Under the pieces are notes generated by a model, which saw only the letters and a program-made list of their open reading frames with translations, did not search any database and was not told the DNA's origin. The translations under genes were made by a program, and so were the position numbers. A stretch of 64,000 bases of DNA from Pseudonocardia sp. T1-2H (GTDB taxonomy: Bacteria > Actinomycetota > Actinomycetes > Mycobacteriales > Pseudonocardiaceae), in assembly GCF_038039215.1 (NCBI RefSeq), contig NZ_JBBPCL010000001.1, positions 3,286,001-3,350,000 on the forward strand, given 5' to 3'. Shown one piece after another: positions 19,896 to 31,042 of this stretch (position 1 is its first letter; every line of letters begins with the position of its first letter).

Positions 19896-20844
19896 GTGAC
19901 GCCCACTCCGCCGCCGCTCCTGGCGGCCCCAGCCGTCTCCGTGCGGGGCCTGGTGAAGCGCTACGGGCGGACCACCGCCGTCGACGGCCTGGACCTGCGG
20001 CTCGAGCCCGCCAGCGTGCTCGCCCTGCTCGGCCCGAACGGCGCCGGCAAGTCCACCACGGTGGAGATCTGCGAGGGCTTCGTGAGGGCGGACGAGGGCG
20101 AGATCCGCGTCCTCGGGATGGACCCCGCCGGCGCCCCGGACGCGCTGCGGGCCCGGATCGGGATCATGCCGCAGGGCGGCGGCGCCTACCCCGGCGTGAA
20201 GGCCGAGGAGATGCTCCGGGTCGTGGCGGCCTGCGCGGCCGAGCCCCTGGACGTCCGCTGGCTGATCGAGGTCCTCGGCCTCGCCGGCTGCGCCCGCACG
20301 CCGTTCAAGCGGCTCTCCGGCGGCCAGCAGCAGCGCCTCGCGCTGGCCTGCGCGGTCGTCGGGCGGCCCGAGCTGGTCTTCCTCGACGAGCCGACGGCGG
20401 GCATGGACCCGCAGGGCCGGCGCCTGGTCTGGGAGCTGGTCGAGGCGCTGCGCCGGGACGGCGTCGCGGTGCTGCTCACCACGCACCTGATGGAGGAGGC
20501 CGAGGCGCTGGCGGACCAGGTCGTGATCATGGATCACGGCAGGGTGGTCGCCCAGGGCAGCCCCGCCGAGCTGACCTCCGGCGGCGAGCAGCAGGAGCTG
20601 CGGTTCCGCGCCCGCACCGGGATGGACGTCGAGGCGCTGGCCGCCGCGCTGCCCGTCGGGCACAGCGCCGCGGAGACGGTCGCCGGGCGCTACGTCGTCC
20701 GCGGCCGGATCGACCCCGCCGTGCTCTCGGCGATCACCGGCTGGTGCGCGGACCAGGGCGCCCTCGCGGACGACGTCCAGGTCGCCCGGCGCAGCCTCGA
20801 GGACGTCTTCCTCGACCTCACCGGACGGGGAGCTCCGCTCGTGA
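19896..20844 (+). CDS. ABC-2 type exporter ATPase (frameshift near 20827)
   Basis: About 315 residues, DrrA-like. Walker A is 'GPNGAGKST', signature 'LSGGQQQRLAL', Walker B 'LVFLDEPTAGMD'. The natural end is probably '...DLTGRELRS' at TGA 20842-20844, which overlaps the permease GTG. As sequenced, an extra G in the run 20827-20830, right before AGCTC, moves the frame past this stop and into the permease N-terminus. Start is leaderless GTG. Location matches Rv1458c of M. tuberculosis; the exported substrate is unknown. Confidence 0.85.
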
Positions 20845-21643
20845 CGACGTCCGGCCACGACGGGCGCGCGGCACGGTTCGCGCCCGGCACCTTCACCCCC
20901 GCCCCGGGCGGGGCTCCCTCGCCACGATGCTGCTGGCCCAGGCGGGCACCGAGACCCGGCTGGCCCTGCGCCACGGCGAGCAGGTGCTGCTCACCCTGCT
21001 GATCCCGATCGTGCTGCTCGTCGGCCTGTCCCTGCTGCCGATCCTGTCGCTGCCCGAGCCGCGGGTGAACTCGGTGACGCCGGGGATCCTCGCGCTCGCG
21101 GTGATGTCGACCGCCTTCACCAGCCAGGCCATCACCCTTGGCTTCGACCGGCGCTACGGCGTGATCCGCCGGCTCGCCGCGACCGCGCTGCCGCGCTGGC
21201 TGCTCGTCGCCGGGCGGATGGCGGCGATGCTGGCCGTGGTCGTCGTGCAGGTCGTGGTGCTCTCGGTCGTCGCCGCATTCCTCGGGTGGAGGCCCGCCGC
21301 GGCCGGTCTCGGCTGGGCGGTGCTGCTCGTCCTGCTCGGCTGCGCCGCGTTCGGCGCCCTCGGCGTGCTGCTCGGCGGCACCCTGCGCTCGGACATCGTG
21401 CTGGCCGTGGCGAACGTCGTGTGGTTCGTGCTGCTGCTCGGCGGCGGCATCGTGATCCCGCTGGCCGATCTGCCGGCCGGGCTCGCGGCCGTGGCGGGGC
21501 TGCTCCCGTCCGGGGCGCTGGCCGAGGGGCTGCGGACCGCCCTGGTCGACGGCGCCGCACCGGGCCCGGGGCCGGTCCTCGTGCTGCTGGCCTGGGCGGT
21601 CGTCGGGGCGGGCGTCGCGGTGCGGACCGTCCGGCTGCGCTGA
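20841..21643 (+). CDS. ABC-2 type permease (frameshift near 20910)
   Basis: About 267 residues with six hydrophobic segments. GTG at 20841 overlaps the ATPase stop. The first ~23 residues ('FAPGTFTPAPGG') are in one frame, and 'SLATMLLAQAGTETRLAL' onward is in another; one missing G in the run at 20909-20912 explains it. Partner of the preceding ATPase in a one-ATPase, one-permease exporter. M. tuberculosis has two permease genes here, this genome only one. Confidence 0.82.
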
Positions 21644-21659
21644 TCGACCGGTCACCTTC

Positions 21660-21665
21660 TACGAT
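21660..21665 (+). promoter_or_regulatory. -10 box, leaderless start of ctaA
   Basis: TACGAT, then 8 nt, then GTG at 21674, with no ribosome-binding site. Confidence 0.55.
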
Positions 21666-21673
21666 CTGTAGTC

Positions 21674-22642
21674 GTGGCCCGCCCCTCCTTCCTCGCGCGC
21701 ATCCCGTCCACCCCGCCGGCGCTGATGCGCCGGCTGGCCCTGCTCGCGGTGCTCGCCCAGGGCGGGATCGCGGTCACCGGCTCGGTCGTCCGGGTGACGG
21801 GGTCCGGGCTGGGCTGCCCGACCTGGCCCAACTGCTTCCCCGGCAGCCTCGTCCCCGTCGCGCATCCCGGGATCGCGGCGCTGACGCAGTGGATCGAGTT
21901 CTCGAACCGGCTGCTGACGTTCGTCGTGGTGGCGATCTCGGGGTTCTGCCTGCTCGCGGCGTTGAACACCCGGCCCCGGCGCCGCCGGCTCACCTGGCTC
22001 GCGGTCGCGATGCCGCTGGGGGTGGTGGCACAGGCCGTCATCGGCGGGTTCACCGTGCTCCTGGGCCTGGCCTGGTGGAGCGTGATGCCGCACTTCCTGG
22101 CGTCGATGCTGCTCGTCTGGCTGGCCGTGCAGCTCGTCGACGAGGCCACGGCGGGCGGGCCCGTCGTCCGCACGGTGCCCGGTGCCGCCCGCGGGCTGAT
22201 CGTGCTGAGCTCCGTCGTCCTGGGGGCCCTGCTGGTCGCCGGGACGCTCGTCACGGCCGCGGGGCCGCACGCGGGGGACGCGAGCACGCCCCGGCTGGGC
22301 CTGGGCGTCCCGGCGATGGCCCAGCTGCACGCGGACCTGCTCTTCGCCTACCTCGGGCTGCTCGCCGGGCTCGGTTTCACCCTGTTCGCCACGCACGCGG
22401 CAGCTGCGCTGAAGCGCCGCTACTGGGTGCTGGTCGCGGTCGTGGCCGCGCAGGGAGCGCTGGGCGGCATCCAGTACGCCCTGGGCGTGCCGGAGGTCCT
22501 CGTGGCGCTGCACGTGCTCGGCGCGGCCGCGGTCACCGCGGCCGCCGCGGCGGTGTGGGCGGGCACGACCCGCCGGGAGCCACTGCCGGACGCCGTCGCG
22601 GACGTGTCGGTCGAACCGCCGGCGCTCGCCGCTCGGCCCTGA
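21674..22642 (+). CDS. ctaA: Heme A synthase (COX15/CtaA)
   Basis: 322 residues, eight hydrophobic segments. The heme-ligand His are in 'MPHFLASML', 'AQLHADLLF' and 'VALHVLGAA', and the extracytoplasmic Cys pair is in 'GCPTWPNCFPG'. It oxidises heme O to heme A for cytochrome aa3 oxidase. The heme O synthase ctaB lies 2 kb downstream on the other strand. Leaderless GTG start; tandem hairpins follow the stop. Confidence 0.93.
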   Translation: MARPSFLARIPSTPPALMRRLALLAVLAQGGIAVTGSVVRVTGSGLGCPTWPNCFPGSLVPVAHPGIAALTQWIEFSNRLLTFVVVAISGFCLLAALNTRPRRRRLTWLAVAMPLGVVAQAVIGGFTVLLGLAWWSVMPHFLASMLLVWLAVQLVDEATAGGPVVRTVPGAARGLIVLSSVVLGALLVAGTLVTAAGPHAGDASTPRLGLGVPAMAQLHADLLFAYLGLLAGLGFTLFATHAAAALKRRYWVLVAVVAAQGALGGIQYALGVPEVLVALHVLGAAAVTAAAAAVWAGTTRREPLPDAVADVSVEPPALAARP

Positions 22643-22684
22643 TCGGGCTGGTCCCCGATCATGCTCGCGGCCAATCCGGCCGCG
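22640..22684 (+). terminator. Tandem hairpins after ctaA
   Basis: TGATCGGG-N6-CCCGATCA (22640-22661) begins at the ctaA stop. CGCGGCC-AATCC-GGCCGCG (22666-22684) follows 4 nt later. Both stems are perfect. Confidence 0.6.
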
Positions 22685-22727
22685 GGATGCCGACCAGCGC
22701 CACCACGCCCCGTGCGAAGGTGGGGGC

Positions 22728-24743
22728 GTGAGCGACCCCACCCCTTTCGCCGACCTCCAGGACTACCTCGGCCTCGACCGGCTCGCCGGCCTGGAGCTTC
22801 TCCCCGGACGGCACCCGCCTCGTCACCGTCGTCTCCGCCCTCGACGCCGACCGCTCTGGGCGCGTCACCGCGCTGTGGGAGATCGACCCCACGGGTGAGC
22901 GAGCCGCACGGCGGCTGACGCGCAGCGCGAAGGGCGAGTCGGCCCCGGCGTTCACCCCCACCGGCGACCTGCTCTTCGTCTCGGCGCGGCCCGACGGCAC
23001 GGCACCGGACGACGCCCCCGCCGCCCTCTGGGAGCTGCCGGCGGACGGCGGCGAGGCCCGGGTGGTCGGGACCCGGCCCGGCGGCGTCGGGTCCCCCGTC
23101 GTCGCGCTGGAGACCGGATCCGTGCTGGCCACGTCCCCGACGATGCCCGGCGCCGTCACCGCCGAGGACGACGAGAAGCGGCGGCGGGCCCGCAAGGACG
23201 GGAAGGTCTCGGCGATCCTGCACACGGCCTACCCCGTGCGGTACTGGGACCACGACCTCGGACCGGACGAGCCGCGGCTGCTCCTCGGCGGCCCGGCCGC
23301 GGACGACGCGACGATCACCTGGACGGACCTGACCCCGACGCCGGGTGCCGCGCTCGTCGAGAGCGCGGCGGACCTCACGCCGGACGGCCGGACCGTCGTC
23401 ACGGTGTGGAAGGTCCCGGCGCCGGGCGGGGACGTGCGGTCCACGATCGCGGCGATCGACGTCGGCTCGGGCGAACGGCGGGTCCTGCTCGCGGACGACA
23501 CCCACGACTATCTGAACCTGCAGGTCAGCCCGGACGGTGCCGCGGTCGCGGTGCTGCGGGAGAGGCGGTCGGAGGCGACCCGCGGCCCGGTGGTCGACCT
23601 CGTCGTGGTGCCCCTGTCCGGCGGCGCCGTCGCCGAGATCACCTCCGGCTGGGACCGGTGGCCCGCGGCGTTCCGCTGGACCCCGGACTCGGCCGCGCTG
23701 ATCGTCGTCGCGGACGAGAACGGGCGCTCCCCGCTGTTCCGGGTCGCGCTCGACGGGAGCGTCACCCGGCTCACCGGGGACCACGGCGCCTACACCGACC
23801 CTCGCGTCTCGCCGGACGGGGCCTCCGTCTACGCGCTGCGCTCCGCCGTCGACTCGCCGCCCGCGCCGGTCCGGCTCGACGCGCACGCGCCGGACCAGCA
23901 GCCCGTCGGCCTGCCGGGGCCCGTCGAGCCGCCCGCACTGCCGGGCACGCTCACGGAGATCGACACCACCGCGTCGGACGGCACCGCCCTACGCGCCTGG
24001 CTCGTGCTGCCCGACGGGGCGAGTGCCGCGGAGCCGGCGCCGCTCCTGCTCTGGGTGCACGGCGGCCCGCTGGGCAGCTGGAACGCCTGGCAGTGGCGCT
24101 GGAACCCGTGGCTGATGGCCGCCCGCGGCTACGCCGTGCTGCTGCCGGACCCGGCGCTGTCCACGGGCTACGGGCAGGAGTTCGTCGAACGCGGCTGGGG
24201 GGCGTGGGGTGCGGCGCCGTACACGGACCTGATGGCCATGACGGATCACGCCGAGAGCCTCCCGGAGATCGACGCGACGCGGGTCGCGGCGATGGGCGGC
24301 TCGTTCGGCGGCTACATGGCGAACTGGATCGCCGGGCAGACGGACCGGTTCGCCGCGATCGTCACCCACGCCAGCCTCTGGGCGCTGGACCACTTCGGCA
24401 CCACGACGGACTTCGCGTCCGAGTGGGCGCGGAGCTCTCGCCGGAGATGTCCGCGGCCAACAGCCCGCACCGCAACGTCGACGCGATCACCACACCCATG
24501 CTGGTGATCCACGGGGACAAGGACTACCGGGTGCCGATCGGCGAGGCATTGCGGCTGTGGTGGGAGCTGCAGGCACGGCAGCAGGACCCGGCCGACAACC
24601 CGCACCGGTTCCTGTACTTCCCGGACGAGAACCACTGGATCCTGAAGCCGCAGAACTCGGTCGTCTGGTACGAGACGGTCTTCGCGTTCCTGTCCGAGCA
24701 CGTCCTGGGCAAGGAGACGCCGATGCCGGACCTCCTGGGCTGA
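22728..24743 (+). CDS. S9 family peptidase (two frameshifts)
   Basis: About 671 residues if repaired. An N-terminal beta-propeller is followed by an alpha/beta-hydrolase with Ser in 'GGSFGGYMANW', Asp in 'HGDKDYRVP' and His in 'DENHWILKP'. GTG at 22728 has GGTGGG upstream. The first shift is at GAGCTTC (22794-22800), the second at CGGAGCTC (24430-24437). Both are at GAGCTC-like sites and both are one-base changes. Family members are prolyl oligopeptidases or acylaminoacyl peptidases acting on short peptides. No signal peptide, so probably cytoplasmic. Confidence 0.83.
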
Positions 24744-24763
24744 CCCGCCCCCGCAACGACGAC

Positions 24764-24790
24764 GCCCTCCCGCGGATCTCGCGGGAGGGC
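24764..24790. terminator. Bidirectional terminator
   Basis: GCCCTCCCGCG-GATCT-CGCGGGAGGGC, a perfect 11 bp stem, lies between the convergent S9 peptidase and ctaB genes. Confidence 0.85.
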
Positions 24791-24812
24791 GGTCGGAACC
24801 TGCCGGGTCTGC

Positions 24813-25799
24813 TCAGAGGAGAACCGGCAGCCCCACCGCCGCGTCCACCGCGATCGCGATGAACAGGGCGCAGAGGTAGAGGTTCGAGAGGTGGAAGAGC
24901 TTCATCGGGGAGACGGTCTCGCCCGCCTTCACCCGCCCGTGCAGCCGGTGCGCGGTGAAGACGAAGTACGCCCCGCCGAGCACGGCGACCGCGGCGTAGA
25001 TCCAGGAGGTGACCGGCAACAGCAGCAGCGTCCAGGCCGCCATGACCCACGAGTAGGCGACGATCCGGACGGACACCTGACGCGGGGTGGCCACGACCGG
25101 CAGCATCGGTACGTCCGCGGCCGCATAGTCGTCCCGGTACTTCATCGCGAGCGCCCAGAAGTGCGGCGGCGTCCAGAAGAAGATGATCCCGAACATGACC
25201 AGAGCGGGCCATTCGACGGTGCCGGTCACCGCGGACCAGCCGATGACCACCGGCATGCAGCCCGCGGCGCCGCCCCAGACGATGTTCTGCGAGGTCCGGC
25301 GCTTGAGGATCAGCGTGTAGACGAGCACGTAGAACGCGATCGCGCCGACCGCCATCGCGGCGGAGAGCAGGTTCGTGGTGAGCGCCAGCCACACGGCGCT
25401 CAGGGCGCCGAGGGCGAGCCCGAAGATCAGCGCGTTGCGCGGGCTGACCTGCCCCTTCGCCGTCGGACGACGGGAGGTGCGCTTCATCTTGGCGTCGATG
25501 TCCGCGTCGACCACGCAGTTCAGCGCGTGGGCGCTGGCGGCGGCCACGGCGCCACCGACGAGCGTCGCGAGGATCAGCCAGACCGAGGGGATCGCCCGCT
25601 GGGCGAGCACCATGGCCGGCACGGTGACGACGAGCAGCTGCTCGATGATCCGAGCCTTCGTCAGGCCCAGATAGGCACGGAACACGTCCTTCACGCGCTC
25701 CAGGCGGGACCACGGATGTGGCCGCCGGTCCGGCGTCGGCGTTGCCGCCGGCCGTCGGGCCTCCCGGGCGGATCCCCGGTCGGACACGGGCGCGCTCAC
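24813..25799 (-). CDS. ctaB: Protoheme IX farnesyltransferase (heme O synthase)
   Basis: 328 residues, UbiA-superfamily membrane prenyltransferase with about nine helices. The first Asp-rich motif is '[15 protein letters not shown]' and the second '[13 protein letters not shown]'; both bind the Mg-diphosphate of farnesyl-PP. It farnesylates heme B to heme O, the substrate of CtaA. GTG at 25799, with GAGGT upstream. Divergent from the tkt operon, as in mycobacteria. Confidence 0.95.
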   Translation of the reverse strand: MSAPVSDRGSAREARRPAATPTPDRRPHPWSRLERVKDVFRAYLGLTKARIIEQLLVVTVPAMVLAQRAIPSVWLILATLVGGAVAAASAHALNCVVDADIDAKMKRTSRRPTAKGQVSPRNALIFGLALGALSAVWLALTTNLLSAAMAVGAIAFYVLVYTLILKRRTSQNIVWGGAAGCMPVVIGWSAVTGTVEWPALVMFGIIFFWTPPHFWALAMKYRDDYAAADVPMLPVVATPRQVSVRIVAYSWVMAAWTLLLLPVTSWIYAAVAVLGGAYFVFTAHRLHGRVKAGETVSPMKLFHLSNLYLCALFIAIAVDAAVGLPVLL

Positions 25800-26172
25800 C
25801 AGTTGCTACCTCGCTCGGTACCTCGACGATCGTGGTGGGGTGTCGCTCTGCCGCAGCGAGCGGAGCCCGACCCCGCGCGTTCGCACACCACGGACCCCAC
25901 TTTCTACAACGCGTCGATGCTAACCCGTGGTATGCCCGGCGGTCAGACGGGGTAGACCCCCGAGACCCGTCCGGTGCGACAGGGCGGGAGTTGACCACTG
26001 GGGACCGGAGCGGACCAGCCTGGACCACTAGAGTCGGGGGTCGAGTCGGACGCGCATCGTGGCGAGGGCCGGTTCACACGCGGGCACCACCGCCCGCGCG
26101 CACCCCCCGGACGACGACCGCGTCTGTGTTGTTTCAGCAGCCGCCCGTTCACACGAGGACAGGAGCACACCC
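25800..26172. other. Divergent ctaB/tkt intergenic region
   Basis: 373 bp. A plausible tkt -10 (TAGAGT, 26029-26034) would give a 5' leader of about 130 nt ending in AGGAG before the tkt GTG. TTGACC at 25991 is too far (32 bp) to be its -35. No leader ORF or riboswitch was recognised. Confidence 0.5.
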
Positions 26173-28269
26173 GTGTCCGTTACGTCGGAACCCGACGTCG
26201 CCGCACTGACCCGAGCCCAGGTACCCGCGGACTGGACCGACCTCGACCGGCGCGCGGTCGACACGATCCGCGTGCTGGCCGCCGACGCCGTGCAGAAGGT
26301 CGGCAGCGGTCACCCCGGCACGGCGATGAGCCTCGCCCCGCTCGCGTACACGCTGTTCCAGCGCGTCATGCGGCACGACCCGCAGAACCCCGGCTGGATC
26401 GGCCGGGACCGCTTCGTCCTCTCCGCCGGGCACTCCAGCCTGACGCTCTACATCCAGCTGTTCCTGTCCGGATACGAGATGGAGCTGGAGGACCTGGAGG
26501 CGCTGCGGACGTGGGGGTCCAAGACGCCGGGCCACCCGGAGCTCGGGCTGACCCCGGACGGTGTGGAGATGACCACCGGCCCGCTGGGCCAGGGCCTGGC
26601 CTCCGCGGTCGGCATGTCGATGGCGTCACGCCGCGAGCGCGGCCTGTTCGACCCGGAGCCGCCCCTGGGCGAGAGCCCGTTCGACCACTTCATCTACGTG
26701 ATCGCCTCGGACGGGGACATCGAGGAGGGCGTCACGAGCGAGGCGTCGTCGCTCGCGGGCCGCCAGGACCTCGGCAACCTCATCGTCTTCTACGACGACA
26801 ACGAGATCTCGATCGAGGACGACACGAGGATCGCGCTGTCCGAGGACACCGCGAAGCGGTACGAGGCCTACGGCTGGCACGTCCAGGTCGTCGAGGGCGG
26901 GGAGAACGTCACCGGCATCCTCGAGGCGATCGAGAACGCGAAGGCCGAGACGACGCGCGCGTCGTTCATCCAGCTGCGCACGATCATCGGCTACCCGGCG
27001 CCCACCAAGATGAACACCGGCAAGGCGCACGGCGCCGCGCTGGGCGCCGACGAGGTGGCCGAGGTCAAGAAGATCCTCGGGTTCGACCCGGAGAAGTCGT
27101 TCCAGGTCGACCCGGAGGTCCTGGAGTACACCCGCTCCGTCGCCGAGCGCCACCAGGCGGAGAAGCGGCGGTGGGAGGAGGCCTACGAGGAGTGGACCAC
27201 CCGGGAGCCGGAGCGCAAGCAGCTCTTCGACCGGCTCGTCGCCAACGCCCTCCCCGAGGGCTGGGCGGACGCCCTGCCGACGTGGGACGCCGATCCCAAG
27301 GGCCTCGCGACGCGCAAGGCGTCCGGTGAGACGCTGAAGGCCCTGGCCCCGGTGCTGCCGGAGCTCTGGGGCGGTTCGGCCGACCTCGCGGAGAGCAACA
27401 ACACGACGATGGAGGGCGCGGACTCGTTCGGCCCGAGCTCGGCGGCCACCAAGATGTGGAAGGCCAACCCGTACGGCCGCACGCTGCACTTCGGCGTCCG
27501 CGAGCACGCGATGGGCGCGATCCTCAACGGCATCGCGCTGCACGGGCCGACCCGGCCCTACGGCGGCACGTTCCTGCAGTTCAGCGACTACATGCGCGGA
27601 GCGGTCCGGCTCGGCTCGCTGATGAAGACCGCAGCGATCTTCATCTGGACGCACGACTCCATCGGCCTCGGCGAGGACGGCCCGACCCACCAGCCGATCG
27701 AGCACCTCACCGCGCTGCGGGCCATCCCGAACCTCTCGGTGCTGCGCCCGGCGGACGCGAACGAGACCGCCGCCGGCTGGAAGGCCACGCTCGAGTGGCA
27801 GGACGGCCCCGTCGGCATGTGCCTGAGCCGGCAGAACCTGCCGGTGCTCGAGGGCACCTCCGTCGAGGGCGTCAAGAAGGGCGGCTACATCCTGGCCGAG
27901 GCGTCCTCCGGCGAGCCGCAGGTGATCCTGATCGGCACCGGTTCGGAGGTGCAGCTCGCCGTCGCGGCCCGCAGGACCCTCGAGGCGGACGGGGTCCCGA
28001 CCCGGGTGGTCTCGATGCCGTGTGTCGAGTGGTTCGACGCCCAGGACACCGCCTACCGGGAATCGGTGCTGCCCCCGTCGGTGAAGGCGCGGGTCGCGGT
28101 CGAGGCCGGCATCGCGATGTCGTGGTACCGCTTCGTCGGCGACGCCGGGCGGATCGTGAGCATCGAGCACTACGGCGCGAGCGCGGACGCGGCGACACTG
28201 TTCGAGAAGTTCGGCTTCACGCCGGAGGCTGTCGTCGACGCGGCGCGCGCCAGCCTCGGCAAGTCCTGA
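26173..28269 (+). CDS. tkt: Transketolase
   Basis: 698 residues. The thiamine-diphosphate motif is '[16 protein letters not shown]...FYDDN' (SDG rather than GDG), and the catalytic Glu is in '[14 protein letters not shown]'. It moves two-carbon units between sugar phosphates in the non-oxidative pentose phosphate pathway. GTG at 26173 with AGGAG 7 nt upstream. First gene of the tkt-tal-PGI-like-zwf-opcA-pgl operon. Confidence 0.96.
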   Translation: MSVTSEPDVAALTRAQVPADWTDLDRRAVDTIRVLAADAVQKVGSGHPGTAMSLAPLAYTLFQRVMRHDPQNPGWIGRDRFVLSAGHSSLTLYIQLFLSGYEMELEDLEALRTWGSKTPGHPELGLTPDGVEMTTGPLGQGLASAVGMSMASRRERGLFDPEPPLGESPFDHFIYVIASDGDIEEGVTSEASSLAGRQDLGNLIVFYDDNEISIEDDTRIALSEDTAKRYEAYGWHVQVVEGGENVTGILEAIENAKAETTRASFIQLRTIIGYPAPTKMNTGKAHGAALGADEVAEVKKILGFDPEKSFQVDPEVLEYTRSVAERHQAEKRRWEEAYEEWTTREPERKQLFDRLVANALPEGWADALPTWDADPKGLATRKASGETLKALAPVLPELWGGSADLAESNNTTMEGADSFGPSSAATKMWKANPYGRTLHFGVREHAMGAILNGIALHGPTRPYGGTFLQFSDYMRGAVRLGSLMKTAAIFIWTHDSIGLGEDGPTHQPIEHLTALRAIPNLSVLRPADANETAAGWKATLEWQDGPVGMCLSRQNLPVLEGTSVEGVKKGGYILAEASSGEPQVILIGTGSEVQLAVAARRTLEADGVPTRVVSMPCVEWFDAQDTAYRESVLPPSVKARVAVEAGIAMSWYRFVGDAGRIVSIEHYGASADAATLFEKFGFTPEAVVDAARASLGKS

Positions 28270-28297
28270 TCGCGTGCGAGACGAAGGAGATCTGGCA

Positions 28298-29410
28298 ATG
28301 AGCACGAACGAAAGGCTCGCCGCCCTTTCCGCGGCGGGCGTGTCCATCTGGCTCGACGACCTCTCCCGGGAGCGGATCGACTCGGGCAACCTGCTGGAGC
28401 TGATCAACGACTGGTACGTCGTCGGCGTCACCACCAACCCCACGATCTTCGCCAGCGCGCTGTCCAAGGGCGAGGCCTACGACGCGCAGGTCCGCGAGCT
28501 CGCGAGCCGGGGCGCGGACGTCGCGGCCGCGATCCGCGAGATCACCGTGGCGGACGTCCAGCAGGCGTGCGACCTGTTCAGCGGCACCTGGGAGTCCACC
28601 GGCGGCACGGACGGCCGGGTCTCCCTCGAGGTCGACCCGACGCTGGCCCGCGACACCGAGGCCACCGTCGCGCAGGCGCTGGACCTGTGGAAGGCCGTGG
28701 ACCGGCCGAACCTGCTGGTCAAGATCCCGGCCACCCAGGAGGGGCTGCCGGCCATCACCCGCGCGCTCGCCGAGGGCGTCAGCGTCAACGTCACGCTGAT
28801 CTTCTCGGTCGAGCGCTACGAGCACGTGATGGGTGCCTACCTCGACGGCCTCGAGCAGGCGGCCGCCAACGGGCAGGCGCTCGCGTCCATCCAGTCGGTC
28901 GCGTCGTTCTTCGTGTCCCGTGTGGACACCGAGATCGACAAGCGGCTCGAGGCGATCGGCAGCGACGAGGCGATGGCCCTGCGCGGCAAGGCGGGTGTCG
29001 CGAACTCGCGGCTGGCGTACGCGGCGTTCGAGAAGGTCTTCGCCTCGGACCGCTGGAAGGCTCTCGAGGCGAAGGGCGCCAACCCGCAGCGGCCGCTGTG
29101 GGCCTCCACCGGCGTGAAGAACCCCGACTACCCGGACACGATGTACGTCACCGAGCTGGTGGTGGCGAACACGGTGAACACCATGCCGGAGGCGACGCTG
29201 AAGGCGTTCGCGGACCACGGCGAGGTCCACGGCGACCGGGTCACCGGGCGCGCGGAGGAGGCCCAGAAGGTCTTCGACCAGCTGGAGGCCGTCGGCATCG
29301 ATATCACGGACGTGTTCCTCACCCTGGAGAACGAGGGCGTGGACAAGTTCGAGAAGTCCTGGGGCGAGCTGCAGGAGACCGTGCAGGGCCAGCTCGACGC
29401 CGCGAAGTAG
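28298..29410 (+). CDS. tal: Transaldolase
   Basis: 370 residues, the long actinobacterial class. '[15 protein letters not shown]' is at the N-terminus and the Schiff-base Lys is in '[12 protein letters not shown]'. ATG at 28298 has AAGGAG 7 nt upstream. It transfers dihydroxyacetone units between sedoheptulose-7-P and glyceraldehyde-3-P. Lies 28 nt after tkt. Confidence 0.96.
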   Translation: MSTNERLAALSAAGVSIWLDDLSRERIDSGNLLELINDWYVVGVTTNPTIFASALSKGEAYDAQVRELASRGADVAAAIREITVADVQQACDLFSGTWESTGGTDGRVSLEVDPTLARDTEATVAQALDLWKAVDRPNLLVKIPATQEGLPAITRALAEGVSVNVTLIFSVERYEHVMGAYLDGLEQAAANGQALASIQSVASFFVSRVDTEIDKRLEAIGSDEAMALRGKAGVANSRLAYAAFEKVFASDRWKALEAKGANPQRPLWASTGVKNPDYPDTMYVTELVVANTVNTMPEATLKAFADHGEVHGDRVTGRAEEAQKVFDQLEAVGIDITDVFLTLENEGVDKFEKSWGELQETVQGQLDAAK

Positions 29411-29431
29411 GAGCAGAGGGAGGCAGGACCG

Positions 29432-31035
29432 TTGACGTCCGGACGCACCGTGCGCGCACCGGCCGTCGCACTCGCCGGTGAGCTGGCGGGGGACGCCCGG
29501 CGCATCGCCGGCGAGCTCGCCGGCGACGTCGTGGCGTCCCGCATCGCGGACGCGGACCCCAGCGCCTGGGGTCCGGCGGGCGGCGCCGCCGACGGCCTCG
29601 GCTGGTCGGCGCTCCCCCGCACGTCCCGTCCGCTCGTCGGGCAGGTCGAGGCGTTGCGGGAACGGTTCCGGGTCTCCGGTGCGCCGCGCGTACTCCTCGT
29701 GGGGGACGCGCGGCTCACCCTGGGCGCCCAGGCGCTGGCGGGCTCGACCTGGACCGGACCCGGGCTGCCGCTGACCGTCGTGGACTCGGCGGATCCCGGC
29801 CAGGTGTCGGACGCGCTGGCCGGGGACCTCGGGGCGAGCGTGCTCGTCGTCGCGGACCGGTCCGGCGCGGACCCGCGCATCGAGGCCGTGCACCGGATCC
29901 TCGCCGACGCCATGGCCCTCGAGCTGCTCGACGAGGGCGCCGACGCCGGCGTCGCGGCCCGCACGGTCGTGATCACCGAGGCCGGCTCCCCGCTCGACGA
30001 GCGGGCGCGGCGGGAGGGCTCCGTCGTCGTCACCGCCGAGCGGGACGTGCCCGGCCCCTTCTCCGTGCTCGGCTCGCCGGGCCTGGTGCCCGCGGGCCTC
30101 GCGGGAGCGGACGTCGGGGCGGTCCTGGCCGACGCCGCGGTCGCGGCCGCGCTGCTGCTCCCGGACGCCCCGGACAACCCCGCGCTCGAGCTCGCCGGGG
30201 CGCTCGTCGCCCACGGGGACGTGCCGCTGGTGCTGGACGCGGCCTCCGGACCGCCCGGCCTGGCCGCATGGCTCGCCCAGCTGCTCACCGCCGCCGGGCG
30301 GCTCCCGCTGCTCGCGGACGAGCTGGACCCGGTCGACGACCTCGACGTGGCACCTCCCGGCGCGGCCCGGATCGCGCTCGGCCCCTCCGCGGAACAGGTC
30401 GACATCCGGACCACCGGGCCCGTCGGCGGGCAGGTACTGCTCTGGCAGTACGCCGTCGCCGCCGCGGCCCGGCTGCTCGGGGGCGTCCGTTCGCCGCCGA
30501 GGCACCCCTGATCAGGAGGGATCCGCTGCCCGCCGAGCCCCCTCGGGCGACGGACGGGCTCGTCGAGATCCGCGCCGGGGCGTGGCTGCCCGCGGGTACC
30601 GACACCGTCGGCGCGGCCCTGCAGGCGCTCGTCGACGCGACGCCGGCGCGCGGGCACGTCGCGCTCTCCGCCTGGCTGGACCCGGCCACGGACGCGTCGC
30701 TCGCCGTGCTGCGGGGCGAGCTGGCCCGCCGCGCCGGGACGCCGGCCGTCTTCGGCTGGGCGCCCCGGGACGGGACCGGCGGCGAGCGGGCGGACCGGGT
30801 CCTGTGCCAGCTGACCGCCGACCCGCCGGATGATCTCGTGGCGGACCCCGGGCCCGACCTGACTAGGCTTCAGCTCACCGAGGCCGCCACCGTCGCGGCC
30901 GACGTCGCGGCGCGGGGTGTCCCCGTGCTGCGGTTGCACCTCGTGGACAGGGTGGCCGGGCTGGTCACGCTGGCCCGCGCCGTACAGGAACTGCGCGCCC
31001 GGCCGGACGACCGGGCGGGCCGAGAGGACGGATGA
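29432..31035 (+). CDS. Glucose-6-phosphate isomerase-like protein, catalytic motifs degraded (frameshift at 30479-30483)
   Basis: About 534 residues if one G is restored in the run 30479-30483. TTG start with GGGAGG 8 nt upstream. The overall length, the SIS-type alternation and the place between tal and zwf fit PGI. The signature segments are altered: the expected GGR-F-S region reads 'VPGPFSVLGSPGLVPAGLAG', the phosphate-binding GMGGSS-like loop reads 'GDARLTLGAQAL', and the C-terminal LHSTGQ-KGG block is missing ('WAPRDGTGGERADRV'). It is probably a non-catalytic paralogue; a true pgi would then be elsewhere. Confidence 0.7.
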
Positions 31036-31042
31036 CCCCACG

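Noticed and set aside
20841..20910. ABC ATPase-permease fusion protein.
   Set aside because: The fused frame ends soon after in non-protein-like sequence; two one-base errors restore separate, overlapping genes with the usual GTGA junction.
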